Source of the DNA: Prauserella salsuginis
GTDB taxonomy: Bacteria; Actinomycetota; Actinomycetes; Mycobacteriales; Pseudonocardiaceae
Length of the DNA stretch: 64,000 nucleotides
Direction: 5' to 3'
Assembly (NCBI RefSeq): GCF_024648885.1
Contig: NZ_JANBBF010000014.1
Coordinates: 62,001-126,000, forward strand
The notes below the pieces were generated by a model. That model searched no databases. It saw nothing but the letters and a program-made list of their open reading frames with translations, and was not told where the DNA came from. The translations under genes and the position numbers were made by a program. Positions 1-7,946 of this stretch are shown here, piece after piece (within the stretch, counting starts at the first letter, position 1; each line of letters opens with the position of its first letter).

Positions 1-76
1 CATGATCGCCGAGTTCGCCCGCCATGCCGGCCACGGCGACATCCTCGTCGAGCAGCTCAGATCGCAGCGAACCTAA
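1..76 (+). CDS. 3' end of a DinB/DUF664-family protein (partial)
   Basis: The frame starting at base 2 is open to a TAA at 74-76 and encodes a tail beginning MIAEFARHAGHGDILVEQL. DUF664/DinB-like proteins of actinobacteria usually end in this way (E-Y/F-A-R-H-x-G-H-x-D-x-L-x-E). The family has a four-helix bundle, and many members are thought to be mycothiol-dependent metalloenzymes. Only about 24 residues are inside the window, so the assignment rests on this C-terminal signature. The last four codons fall inside the first unit of a 16-bp tandem repeat. Confidence 0.5.
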   Translation, partial: MIAEFARHAGHGDILVEQLRSQRT

Positions 77-176
77 GACACAGCGAACTCAAGGCGCAGC
101 GAACTCAAGGCGCAGCGAACTCAAGGCGCAGCGAACCCAGGACACCGTGACCCCAGGACACCGTGAGCCCAGGGAC
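65..176. repeat. 16-bp tandem repeat, seven units, overlapping a gene end
   Basis: Seven consecutive 16-bp units can be aligned. The first, CAGCGAACCTAAGACA, contains the upstream stop codon. Three units are identical (CAGCGAACTCAAGGCG at 81, 97 and 113), and the last three drift towards CCGTGACCCCAGGACA. The array begins inside the last codons of the upstream gene and runs about 100 bases into the intergenic region. Confidence 0.85.
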
Positions 177-243
177 GAGGGCCCCTGACCGATTCACGGC
201 GCCGGAATCGGCGAACGACACCTCCCGCAATCGGTGCCTTTTC

Positions 244-261
244 AGTGCACTATGATGCACT
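244..261. promoter_or_regulatory. inverted repeat over the -10 box of the XRE-cupin gene
   Basis: AGTGCA-N6-TGCACT is a perfect 6-bp inverted repeat, and its spacer contains most of a -10-like TATGAT (251-256). With that -10, transcription would begin at about 263-264, exactly at the ATG at 264, which suggests a leaderless message. An operator here would let the encoded regulator block its own promoter. Confidence 0.45.
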
Positions 262-263
262 CC

Positions 264-869
264 ATGGACGACGGTGCAGCGACGCTCGCTCGTGCGATCG
301 GCACGCGAGTGAAGCAGGAACGGCGTGCCCGCGAGTGGACGCTCGACCAGCTCGCCGCGCATGCCGGGGTGAGCAGGCGCATGGTCGTGAACGTCGAACA
401 CGGAACGGCGAACCCGAGCGTGAGCACGCTGCTGCGACTGTCGGAGGCACTCGGTGTCGGACTTCCCTCCCTCGTCGAACCACCCGTCGCCCGCACGGCC
501 AAGCTGACCAGGGCCGGCGAGGGCGCCGTGCTGTGGACGGGCGAGTCGGCCGGCCGCGGCACCCTGGTGGCCGGCACGCACCCGCCCGACGTGGTCGAGC
601 TGTGGGACTGGACCCTCGCCGCGGGCGAGCGGCACGAGAGCGAGGCGCACGCCGACGGCACCCGCGAACTGCTGCACGTTCAGGAGGGTGCGATCACCGT
701 CGAGGTCGACGGCCAGGTCCACGAACTCGGCACCGGGGACGCGCTGACCTTCCACGGCGACGTCCCGCATTCCTACGCGAACCCTCACGACGAGTCCGCG
801 CGGTTCTCGCTGACGGTCTTCGAACCGGGCGTGGGGACGACACACAGAACGGAGCAACCCGATGCCTGA
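264..869 (+). CDS. XRE-family regulator with C-terminal cupin domain
   Basis: About 201 residues. Residues roughly 7-62 form an XRE helix-turn-helix (the R-x-W-T-L-D-Q-L-A-x-H-A-G-V-S core, then a recognition helix and NPSVSTLLRL). Residues roughly 105-190 form a cupin barrel with the HESEAHADGTRE and GD-x-L-T-F-x-G-D-V-P-H-S motifs. This architecture is typical of one-component regulators that sense a small ligand in the cupin. In-frame starts also exist at 234, 252 and 255; 264 is preferred because it sits 7 bases after a TATGAT box. The stop overlaps the next gene by 8 bases, so the regulator probably controls its own operon with the B3/B4 and DapA-like genes. The ligand is unknown. Confidence 0.85.
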   Translation: MDDGAATLARAIGTRVKQERRAREWTLDQLAAHAGVSRRMVVNVEHGTANPSVSTLLRLSEALGVGLPSLVEPPVARTAKLTRAGEGAVLWTGESAGRGTLVAGTHPPDVVELWDWTLAAGERHESEAHADGTRELLHVQEGAITVEVDGQVHELGTGDALTFHGDVPHSYANPHDESARFSLTVFEPGVGTTHRTEQPDA

Positions 870-1665
870 CCTCGTGACGCCCGACGACTTCCTGGCGGCC
901 TGCACCGTCGAGCCGGAGGTGTTCGAGCTGCGACCGGACTACCGCGCCGCGCTGCTCGTCGTCGACGGCCTCGCACCGGACAACAGTGACGGCGCCGTCG
1001 ACGCGGCCGACGAACTGATCGCTTCCGCCGAGGCGCACGCCCGCACCCTGCTGGCGAGCACGCCGGTCGACGAGCTGCCGCACATCGCCGCCTGGCGCGA
1101 GGCCTATCGGGCGTTCGGAGCCAAGCCCCAGCGCACCCGCAACAGTCTGGAAGCGCTCACCCGGCGAGCCGAGAAGGGGCTGCCGCGGGTGAACGCACTC
1201 ACCGACGTCTACAACGCCGTGTCCGTACTGCGCCAGATTCCGCTCGGCGGCGAGGACTTCCACGCCTACGACGGGCCGGCACGGCTGACCAGAGCTACCG
1301 GCGACGAGCCCTTCGACACGGCCGCGGGCGGTGAGACCGTCCTCGAGCACCCGCAGCCCGGTGAGGTCGTGTGGTGTGACGGCTCGGGAGTGACGTGCCG
1401 CCGGTGGAACTGGCGGCAGGGCCGCCGCACCGGACTCACCGACGCCACGACGACGGCGCTGTTCATCCTCGACGCGCTCGCACCCATGACCGACGAAGAG
1501 CTCACCTCCGCGGCCGACGACCTCGCCGACGCAGTGGGCATGCTCGGTGACAGAGTGACCGTCACACGCCGGCTGATCGGCGCCGCACCGGAAGTGACTC
1601 CGCCGAAAGAGACCCCGGTAAACGAGACACCGGCAAACGAGAATCCGGCGAAGGAGACCGTATGA
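862..1665 (+). CDS. B3/B4 tRNA-binding domain protein (PheT-like)
   Basis: This 267-residue protein resembles the stand-alone B3/4 domain proteins related to the editing region of phenylalanyl-tRNA synthetase beta. Markers are W-R-E-A-Y-R-A-F-G followed by a run of conserved residues, LPRVNALTDVYNAVS, and the late CRRWNWRQG stretch. Solo B3/4 proteins are suspected of hydrolysing mischarged aminoacyl-tRNA or related esters, but their role is mostly unproven. It overlaps the regulator upstream by 8 bases and the DapA-like gene downstream by 4 (ATGA), so the three are probably translationally coupled. The C-terminal 20 residues come from a 15-bp in-frame repeat (PPKET, PVNET, PANEN, PAKET) and look disordered. 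Confidence 0.8.
   Translation: MPDLVTPDDFLAACTVEPEVFELRPDYRAALLVVDGLAPDNSDGAVDAADELIASAEAHARTLLASTPVDELPHIAAWREAYRAFGAKPQRTRNSLEALTRRAEKGLPRVNALTDVYNAVSVLRQIPLGGEDFHAYDGPARLTRATGDEPFDTAAGGETVLEHPQPGEVVWCDGSGVTCRRWNWRQGRRTGLTDATTTALFILDALAPMTDEELTSAADDLADAVGMLGDRVTVTRRLIGAAPEVTPPKETPVNETPANENPAKETV
1599..1658. repeat. 15-bp in-frame tandem repeat at the end of the B3/B4 gene
   Basis: Four 15-bp units (consensus CCCGGYAAACGAGAC) encode PPKET-PVNET-PANEN-PAKET immediately before the stop codon. The period is a multiple of three, so the repeat can expand without shifting the frame. Confidence 0.8.
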
Positions 1666-2591
1666 CCACCCGAGGGCAACGTCCGGACGCGACCGGCGCG
1701 TTCACCGGACTCAGCGCCTTCCCGCTCACTCCCCTGCGGGACGACACCGTCGACGAGGCCGCGTTCGTCGGACTGGTCGAACGGCTCGTGGCCGCGGGGC
1801 CGGATTCGATCACCGCGCTCGGCTCGACCGGGTCCTACGCCTACCTCGGCAGGGAGGAACGCGCCCGCGTCGCCCGCCTGGCCGTCGAGCAGGCCGACGG
1901 CGTGCCCGTGTTCGTCGGTGTCGGCGACCTGCGGACGTCACATGTCCTCGCGCACGTCGACAACGCGGAAGCCGCGGGCGCGGCGGGAATCCTGCTCGCC
2001 CCGATGACCTACCAGCCGCTCACCGACAGCGACGTGTTCGAGCTGTTCCGCACCGTCACCGAGTACACCGAGTTGCCGGTCATCGTCTACGACAATCCCG
2101 GCACCACCCATTTCACCTTCACCACCGACCTCTATGCCCGCATCGCCGAGCTGCCGGGGATCGCGTCGATCAAGATCCCCGGTGTGCCCACCGATCCCGC
2201 GGCGGCCCGCGCCCGGGTCGCCGGGATCCGGGCGGCCGTGGGCGAGCACGTGACGATCGGCGTCTCCGGGGACGCCGTCGCGGCTGCCGGACTGAACGCG
2301 GGCTGCGATGCGTGGTATTCGGTCATCGGCGGCACGTTGCCGTCACCGGCGTTGACGATCACGCGTGCCGCGCAGGAAGGACGCGGCGCCGACGCGACCG
2401 CGGAATCCGACCGGCTCGCACCGCTGTGGGACCTGTTCGCAGCGTTCGGCGGCAGCCTGCGCGTGGTCGCCGCGATCGCCGAACATCTCGGCCTCGCCCC
2501 GCGCGAATGCCTGCCGCTGCCCGTCCGGGGGCTCGGTGATCCGCAACGGGCCGCGATCGCCGGGGTGGTCGACGAACTCGGCCTCGCGTAG
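1662..2591 (+). CDS. dihydrodipicolinate synthase/N-acetylneuraminate lyase family protein
   Basis: A 309-residue class I aldolase of the DapA superfamily. Visible landmarks are GSTGSYAYL (residues 54-62, in the place of the family GTTGE), Tyr143 in VYDNPG, and the Schiff-base Lys171 in SIKIPG. It is unlikely to be the true DapA: the GTTGE motif is altered and the gene sits in an accessory operon rather than with dapB. Family members of this kind cleave or form 2-keto acid adducts, for example from sugar acids or hydroxyproline derivatives. The ATG overlaps the previous stop as ATGA, and the gene is co-transcribed with the XRE-cupin regulator and the B3/B4 protein. Confidence 0.85.
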   Translation: MTTRGQRPDATGAFTGLSAFPLTPLRDDTVDEAAFVGLVERLVAAGPDSITALGSTGSYAYLGREERARVARLAVEQADGVPVFVGVGDLRTSHVLAHVDNAEAAGAAGILLAPMTYQPLTDSDVFELFRTVTEYTELPVIVYDNPGTTHFTFTTDLYARIAELPGIASIKIPGVPTDPAAARARVAGIRAAVGEHVTIGVSGDAVAAAGLNAGCDAWYSVIGGTLPSPALTITRAAQEGRGADATAESDRLAPLWDLFAAFGGSLRVVAAIAEHLGLAPRECLPLPVRGLGDPQRAAIAGVVDELGLA

Positions 2592-2629
2592 CGGCGCGGC
2601 CGGTCTGCCCGCCCACGCCGCGGCGCGTC

Positions 2630-3187
2630 TCACGTGGTGTCGAGGTGCCGTTCGAGGCCGGTGGTGACGATTTCCATCGACGCGAACGTGAGCGGGCCAC
2701 CGACGTAGCTCGTCACCCACCGGCCGTGCGCGTGAATGCTCGGCTCCCGGCGATTCTTCGTGCGTACGTGGATGTCCTCGGCATGCGGCGGTTTCCTGGC
2801 CGGCACTTCCGCCACGGCGACGGTGAGCGCGCCTCGAGGCGGCGCGTCGGCGTGCGGATCGCTGTAGACGGTCAGCTGGAAGACGAACCGCGCCTTCTCG
2901 CTTTCCGTGTCGTAGAAGACATGATGCGCTCGGGACAGGGCGAAGTCACTGAACGGCCGCAGGGCGCCCATGCCACGGATCCGCTCGACTTCCGATTCCG
3001 GGTACTCCTCGGCGTACTCGTAGCCGTGATCGCGAGCCCACGCCGGAAACTCGGCACTCTCCTTCTGCTGCCGGGCCAGCTGACGGCGCAGCCGCATCCG
3101 GGCGACGACGAACGCGGTCACACCTGCCCCGACGACGAGCACGATGATCGCACCGATCGCCGCCAGCACACCCCAGAAAACCGACAT
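2630..3187 (-). CDS. hypothetical protein with one N-terminal membrane helix
   Basis: 185 residues. Residues about 4-29 are a clear membrane helix followed by RMRLRRQLARQQ, so the body is probably cytoplasmic (N-out/C-in). The soluble part is rich in beta-type sequence (FVFQLTVYSD, ALTVAVAEVPARKPP, SYVGGPLTF), but I do not recognise a named domain. It converges with the DapA-like gene and stands downstream of an alpha/beta hydrolase on the same strand with 10 bases between them, so the two may share a transcript. Confidence 0.65.
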   Translation of the reverse strand: MSVFWGVLAAIGAIIVLVVGAGVTAFVVARMRLRRQLARQQKESAEFPAWARDHGYEYAEEYPESEVERIRGMGALRPFSDFALSRAHHVFYDTESEKARFVFQLTVYSDPHADAPPRGALTVAVAEVPARKPPHAEDIHVRTKNRREPSIHAHGRWVTSYVGGPLTFASMEIVTTGLERHLDTT

Positions 3188-3197
3188 AGCGGAGATC

Positions 3198-4079
3198 TTA
3201 CTGAGGCGAGGAGCTCACTCCTGCCGTGGTGCTCCCGTACTCGCCCCGCACATGGTCGACGAGTGCGGGCACCACCACGTCCCACACCGGCGGCGGTGGC
3301 ACCTCGTGCCCCATACCCTCGACCCGCAGGAGGGTGGCGTCCGGAATCATGCCGGCGAGCGCCTCACCGTGGGCCAGCGGGAACAGCGGATCCGTGTCGC
3401 TGTGGATGACGAGCGCCGGTGCCGTGATCGCGGAGGGGTCCGTATCGGTGCCGCCCGCGACGAGGAAGTGGTTCGTCAACGACGATTCCATGTTCCGGCT
3501 CCGGCCCACCTCCTCGGTGGCGATCGCACGGAAACGTTCCTCGTCGAAACCGAGCGAGCCCGCGTAGGGACGTTCGGCCTCGACACGGTGGTGGACGACG
3601 GCCGCGAGGTCGGTCCAGTCACCGACCCCCGGGAGTGCGCTCTCCGCCTCACCCACGGCCGCTTCGGGTGCGGGCAGGTCTCCTGGGTCCCCTCCGGCCG
3701 GTGACGATTCGATCAAGGTGAGTGTCCGCACCCGGTGCGCAGCGTGGACACCGAGGTACTGCGCGATCCCGCCACCCATCGACAGCCCCACGAGGTGCGC
3801 CGTGTCGACACCCAGTGCATCGAGGATCCGTACCGGATCGGTCGCCAAGTCGACATCCGTGTAGTCCGGCAGGCCGGGCGGGCTCGTCGTCGACCGCCCC
3901 GTGTCCCGTTGGTCGTACCTGACGACGTAGAGCCCTTCCGCGGCGAGGACCTCACAGAATTCAGGCGTCCACCAGTCCATCGACTGCGTGGCACCGGCCA
4001 TGAGCAACACCGGCGGAGCGCTCCGGTCGCCGAACTCGTCGACGGCCAGGGAGACGTGATCGAATTCGAGGATCTTCAC
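3198..4079 (-). CDS. alpha/beta-fold hydrolase
   Basis: About 293 residues from the GTG at 4079, chosen because a GGGAGG ribosome site lies 11 bases upstream; the open frame runs further back but with shadow-like composition. Family motifs are clear: the oxyanion-loop region VLLMAGATQSMDWW, VRYDQRDTGRST, the nucleophile elbow GLSMGG (catalytic Ser), the acid in HSDTDPLFP, and the catalytic His in GMGHEVPPP. The sequence resembles the soluble esterases and haloperoxidase-like hydrolases common in actinomycetes. The substrate cannot be inferred. Confidence 0.85.
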   Translation of the reverse strand: MKILEFDHVSLAVDEFGDRSAPPVLLMAGATQSMDWWTPEFCEVLAAEGLYVVRYDQRDTGRSTTSPPGLPDYTDVDLATDPVRILDALGVDTAHLVGLSMGGGIAQYLGVHAAHRVRTLTLIESSPAGGDPGDLPAPEAAVGEAESALPGVGDWTDLAAVVHHRVEAERPYAGSLGFDEERFRAIATEEVGRSRNMESSLTNHFLVAGGTDTDPSAITAPALVIHSDTDPLFPLAHGEALAGMIPDATLLRVEGMGHEVPPPPVWDVVVPALVDHVRGEYGSTTAGVSSSPQ

Positions 4080-4208
4080 GTCCCCAACGTCCTCCCGCCG
4101 GCATCGCCCGTCAAACGGGTCTCGCCGGGATGGAGGTCCGGACTGCCCGCTCGCCCGGCGTGCCGTCGATCCGGTGCGGCGCCAGGAGCTGTCCACGGCG
4201 GACCGACG

Positions 4209-5312
4209 TCACAGCATGGCGAGCCTTCCGGCGATCCGCTGGTTCACCGCGTGGACCAGGGACGCATGATTCATGGCGTTTCCGGTGTCTCCGCCGTTTC
4301 CCGTGCCAGTCTTCCGCGTAGCACTGTCTCCCGTGGCACTGTTTCCCGTGGCACTGTTTCCCGTGGCATTGCAGAATTCGCCCGGAGCGCCGCCCGGAGT
4401 CAGCTCGAAAGCATCGTCGCCGTCGACGTACAGATGCCACACGGCGCCCGGCCCACCGGTAGCAGACACGAAGTCCGCGACCCACGCGCCGACGTCTCGC
4501 CAGTCCACGAAATCCACGCGATAGGCCGAGTTGACGCGCCGCCGCTTGCCGGGCCCCACGAACATCCCGAGCCGCTGTCGCCACGACCGCTGGTCCGGCA
4601 GATTCCACTGGTCCGTGGGCCAGAATTCGTCCTGCCACAACGCGACGGCGTTGCGGGGCCCGACGCGCACGATCAGCTCGGCCGCCTCGCCGCCGTCCTC
4701 ACCGCGCATGCGCTGCGCAACCACGTAGACGGGCACCGCATCGCTGTGGAGGGGCTGAGCGGCGAGGACGACGGCAGGGGCCGGTCGCCCGGCATCGTGC
4801 ACCATGCCGAGTGCGCGCAGTGGCGCGGCGCGCACGCTCGCGGCGAACCGTGACCATCCCTGCGCCGACCAGCCACGATAGAGCCAGTCGACGGCCTCTG
4901 GCGTGAGTACGGGGCCCCGGCTCGCAGCCAGCGGAGTGCCGCACACCGCGGAGCACCACCGGGGCAGGCCGGCTGGGACACCGCCGACGATCGGGACGGT
5001 GTGCCCTTCGCCGTCGGTCATCCAGGGCGGCCGTAACCGACGTGGCAGGTGGGTGGAGCCGAAGAAGCATCCGGCGGCGAAGCACAGCACGGCGACGAAC
5101 CCGACGCCGGTGAGAATCCACTGCAGCGCTTCGGGAAGCTCACCACCGGACGGGGCCCGGACGAGAACGACGACCAGCGCGACGAGGCCGCCTCCCACGA
5201 CACCGATCCCCATGAAGAGCATGCCCGAGCCCAGGTAGGGATAGAGATAGGTGTAAGGGCGCCAGACTCCCCGGTAATTCAGCACTCCGGCAGCGGTAAA
5301 CGCCGCACCCAC
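4209..5312 (-). CDS. hypothetical multi-helix membrane protein with a C-terminal repeat
   Basis: At least 367 residues. The N-terminal 95 residues hold two or three hydrophobic helices (YLGSGMLFMGIGVVGGG..., ILTGVGFVAVLCFAAGC). The rest is soluble, with a Trp-rich stretch (DEFWPTDQWN) and a late acidic patch. The tail contains NATGNSATGNSATGDSAT from a 15-bp tandem repeat. The start is uncertain: GTG 5312 has no ribosome site, and the hydrophobic reading LAFAFFLLAV continues in frame upstream of it without any start codon. An ATG at 5347, behind GCGGAGG, is one base out of frame. The true N-terminus may therefore be disrupted by a 1-base indel. No function recognised. Confidence 0.55.
   Translation of the reverse strand: MGAAFTAAGVLNYRGVWRPYTYLYPYLGSGMLFMGIGVVGGGLVALVVVLVRAPSGGELPEALQWILTGVGFVAVLCFAAGCFFGSTHLPRRLRPPWMTDGEGHTVPIVGGVPAGLPRWCSAVCGTPLAASRGPVLTPEAVDWLYRGWSAQGWSRFAASVRAAPLRALGMVHDAGRPAPAVVLAAQPLHSDAVPVYVVAQRMRGEDGGEAAELIVRVGPRNAVALWQDEFWPTDQWNLPDQRSWRQRLGMFVGPGKRRRVNSAYRVDFVDWRDVGAWVADFVSATGGPGAVWHLYVDGDDAFELTPGGAPGEFCNATGNSATGNSATGDSATRKTGTGNGGDTGNAMNHASLVHAVNQRIAGRLAML
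4318..4377. repeat. 15-bp tandem repeat in the 3' part of a membrane-protein gene
   Basis: Four 15-bp units, of which two (4333 and 4348) are identical GTGGCACTGTTTCCC. On the minus strand they encode the GNSAT pentapeptide repeat, about 110 to 170 bases before the stop codon. Confidence 0.8.
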
Positions 5313-5515
5313 GGCGAGCAGGAAGAACGCGAAGGCAAGAATGGCATGACCTCCGCAGCTTTCCGCGTTGCTTCTGCATCCACGGCCGGACGCACCGAGC
5401 CGACCTGTCCGGGGCTCCTCGCGCTCCGGCGGCTCGGCTACACGCAGAGCCTAACGTCACGACGTGTCGGCACGGACCGGGCTCGGCGAGTACCGGCGCT
5501 CCCGCCGTACCCGTG

Positions 5516-6373
5516 TCACCGTCCGCTGTAGACCGGGAACACGCTGTGCTCACCGTAGTCCTGCGCCCTCAGTTCCCGCAGTGCGGCCATGTCGGAGTCC
5601 GAGATCGTGAAGTCCACCGCGGCGTTGGAGCGCATGTGCTCCGGGTTGGCGGTCTTCGGCAGCGACACGGTGCCCAGCTGCAGGGTGTAGCGGATGCAGA
5701 GCTGCGGAACGGAGACGCCGTACTGCGCGGCCATCGACCGCAACTCGTCGTTGTCCAGGACCGCCCCGTGCGCGATCGGCGAGTACGCCTCCACGAGGAC
5801 GTTCTTGCTCTCGCAGTAGGAGACGAGGTCGGCCGGGGTGTTGCCGGCATGGACCAGCAGTTGGTTCACGTGCGGTGCGACCGTGCAGTTGTCGAGGATG
5901 TTCTCCAGGTCCTTCTGCTGGAAGTTGGACACACCGATGGAGCGGATCCTGCCCGACCGGTAGGCCTCTTCGAGGGCACGCCACGCGGCGCGGTTACCCT
6001 CGGCGTAGGCGCCGCCGCGGAAGTCGTGCCACGGCTGCGGGCTGTGGATGAGCATCAGATCGACGTGGTCGAGCCCCATAGCCGTGAGGGAACCGTCGAT
6101 CGCGGCGACCGCCTCGTCGTAGTCCTTGATCTCGGCGGCCAGCTTGGTCGATACGAATAGCTCGTCACGAGGTACACCACTGCTGCGCACGCCTTCGCCG
6201 ACCTCACGCTCGTTGCCATAGGCCTGAGCGGTGTCGATGTTGCGATAGCCGATCTCGACGGCGTCGCGTACCGCCTGCGGGACCTCGTCGTCGGCGATGA
6301 ACCACGTGCCCAAGCCCAACTTGGGGATCTGGACACCGTTCGACAGCGTGTACTGCTCGCTCAGGATCGTCAT
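5516..6373 (-). CDS. aldo/keto reductase
   Basis: 285 residues, normal for the AKR5 / 2,5-diketo-D-gluconate reductase group. The catalytic tetrad can be counted as Asp47, Tyr52, Lys77 and His110. GLGTWF near the N-terminus and GVSNFQ further on are family signatures, and SLPKTANPEHMRSN is the NADPH-phosphate binding segment. It should reduce carbonyl compounds with NADPH in the cytoplasm. Start is ATG 6373, with GGAGGAGAG 5 to 13 bases upstream. Confidence 0.92.
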   Translation of the reverse strand: MTILSEQYTLSNGVQIPKLGLGTWFIADDEVPQAVRDAVEIGYRNIDTAQAYGNEREVGEGVRSSGVPRDELFVSTKLAAEIKDYDEAVAAIDGSLTAMGLDHVDLMLIHSPQPWHDFRGGAYAEGNRAAWRALEEAYRSGRIRSIGVSNFQQKDLENILDNCTVAPHVNQLLVHAGNTPADLVSYCESKNVLVEAYSPIAHGAVLDNDELRSMAAQYGVSVPQLCIRYTLQLGTVSLPKTANPEHMRSNAAVDFTISDSDMAALRELRAQDYGEHSVFPVYSGR

Positions 6374-6668
6374 GCGCTCTCTCCTCCGTTCGTGGTCGCG
6401 TGCCTCCCGGACGTTCCCTCTTCGACGGCCGAGTGGTGAACGCGGTACGGGCTGGCGGGTTCCCCGATCGGCACCGGCAGGTCACCGCCGCTTCGTCCTG
6501 GCACGCCGCGGCCACGGGACACTTCGGTGCGCCGTGCATCCACGCCGCTCCGACCGACGCGTTGCGATCCTTGCCGTTGACATCGGCGAGCGCCACACGG
6601 AGTTGGGAGACCGTGGTGATGCGCCGGCCCTCCGCTCCAGCCGTCCACCATCCGCACGCGCACTCGAC
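6374..6668. other. gap between two reductase genes, no supported gene
   Basis: About 295 bases between the aldo/keto reductase start and the stop of the RibD-like gene. A minus-strand frame (start 6596) has a cysteine cluster (CPVAAAC...CRC), but it runs into the reductase gene out of frame and has no ribosome site. I see no convincing coding sequence, only the ribosome site and probable promoter of the reductase at the left edge. Confidence 0.4.
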
Positions 6669-7232
6669 TTAGTGTTGCGTGTAATGGAGGTACGCGGTGC
6701 CGTTGTCGAAGATACGGTGCTCGGCGAGGCGCAGGTCGAGTTGCGTGTCCTCCGGCACGGCCCGGAGCCCTCCGCCCACTACCTTGGGCACAACGAAGAA
6801 CCGGAAGTTCTGCACCAAACCCGCGCGGATCGCCGCGCTCGCCGTCGTCGGCCCGAAGATCTCGACCTCGCCCGAAGCCTGCGCAACGATCCGCTCGAGT
6901 TCGCCGAGATCGAGATCGGGAACGAGCCGGTCCCGTTCGGACGCGAGATCGTCTCGCGTCAGGGTCGAGGAAGCCACGATGTGCTCGATGCCGCGCCATC
7001 GGCGGGCGAACTCGTGCTCCGCGGCACCCCAGGAGCCGTCGGCCGGCGCGGACTCCCAGTACCGCATCAGCAGATACGTGTTGCGGCCCAGCACCTCGGT
7101 CGACACCATCCCCATGCGGTCGACATGGGATTGGAACACCTCGGCACTCGGGCCCAACCGGTCGAAGTCACCGTTCGCATCGGCGACGTAACCGTCGAGC
7201 GACATGGTCGCGGTGTAACTCAGCGCTCCCAC
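6669..7232 (-). CDS. dihydrofolate reductase / RibD C-terminal family protein
   Basis: 187 residues, typical for single-domain RibD_C proteins. The opening YTATMSLDGYVADANGDFD is the family NADPH-binding beginning; a STEVLGRNTYLLM stretch, the nucleotide segment EIFGPTTASAAIRAGL and PKVVGGGLRAV follow in the expected order. Proteins of this kind bind NADPH and reduce pterin- or riboflavin-like substrates, but most members in actinomycetes have no assigned substrate. It is neither the essential folA nor ribD, which have different contexts. Confidence 0.85.
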   Translation of the reverse strand: MGALSYTATMSLDGYVADANGDFDRLGPSAEVFQSHVDRMGMVSTEVLGRNTYLLMRYWESAPADGSWGAAEHEFARRWRGIEHIVASSTLTRDDLASERDRLVPDLDLGELERIVAQASGEVEIFGPTTASAAIRAGLVQNFRFFVVPKVVGGGLRAVPEDTQLDLRLAEHRIFDNGTAYLHYTQH

Positions 7233-7946
7233 ACGTCTTCACCCCCACGACCGGTCGTCCGTCGCAATCGCTTCCTGCCGAACGTAGGTCCGCCCCAGTC
7301 ACGCCGCAACCCGTTCCCTCGAGCAGCTGCATCCGGTGTTCGGGTGGTCGCAGCTACTCGCCTCGCATCGAATCGGCTCGCGTGGAGACCGGCGGTTCGT
7401 AGGCCTACCCATGGTTCGTCGACCGGGAGCACGCGGCCGACATGCCGCCCCCACGCGAATGTCGCGGCCACGAACGCACTATCGCGAATCCGCTGCCGCG
7501 ATGGAGGAGTCCGCCGAGTCGAACCCGGCTCACCACCGGCATCATCCGTGACCGAAGCCCCGTCGAGCTGCGTTGGCGCGCGAGAACCCCGCTGTTGAGA
7601 TGCTCCGAACCACTGGCGGCTAACCGCGGAACGCCGCTGCGGGACGGCCGTACCCGCGAGCACTCCGCACCACGCCGGCGTGGCCGAACCGAACCTGGGC
7701 GACACGGCCACGGCACTGCGGACCGCTCCGCGACGTGATCTCGACGGGGACTCGCTACGCCGACGCGCTACGCCGCAGCGGACGTAGTCGCTCAGTCAGC
7801 TACGGAACCGCGACAGCGTCGAGGAAACCATCGGCCCATTAGTACATTGTGGACACTGTGCACACGGTCCAGCGGCGCGACAGCGTGGAGCGCGCGGCGC
7901 TGCGCCACCGAGTTCAGACGGGCCGACATCTCGGCCGCCCCGGCGC
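7233..7946. other. 714-base region without a supported gene
   Basis: Several frames stay open on both strands, but their compositions are those of shadow frames (Arg/Pro/Ser-rich, no domain signature, no ribosome site). A short plus-strand frame from GTG 7849 to TGA 7956 has coding-like third positions but overlaps the end of the acetyltransferase gene. The stretch ATTGTGGACACTGTGCACAC (7846-7865), with the perfect palindrome TGTGCACA, could be an operator remnant. I can support nothing firm here. Confidence 0.4.

Noticed and set aside
1662-2591. Calling this gene dapA
   Set aside because: The GTTGE motif is altered and the operon context is not lysine biosynthesis.
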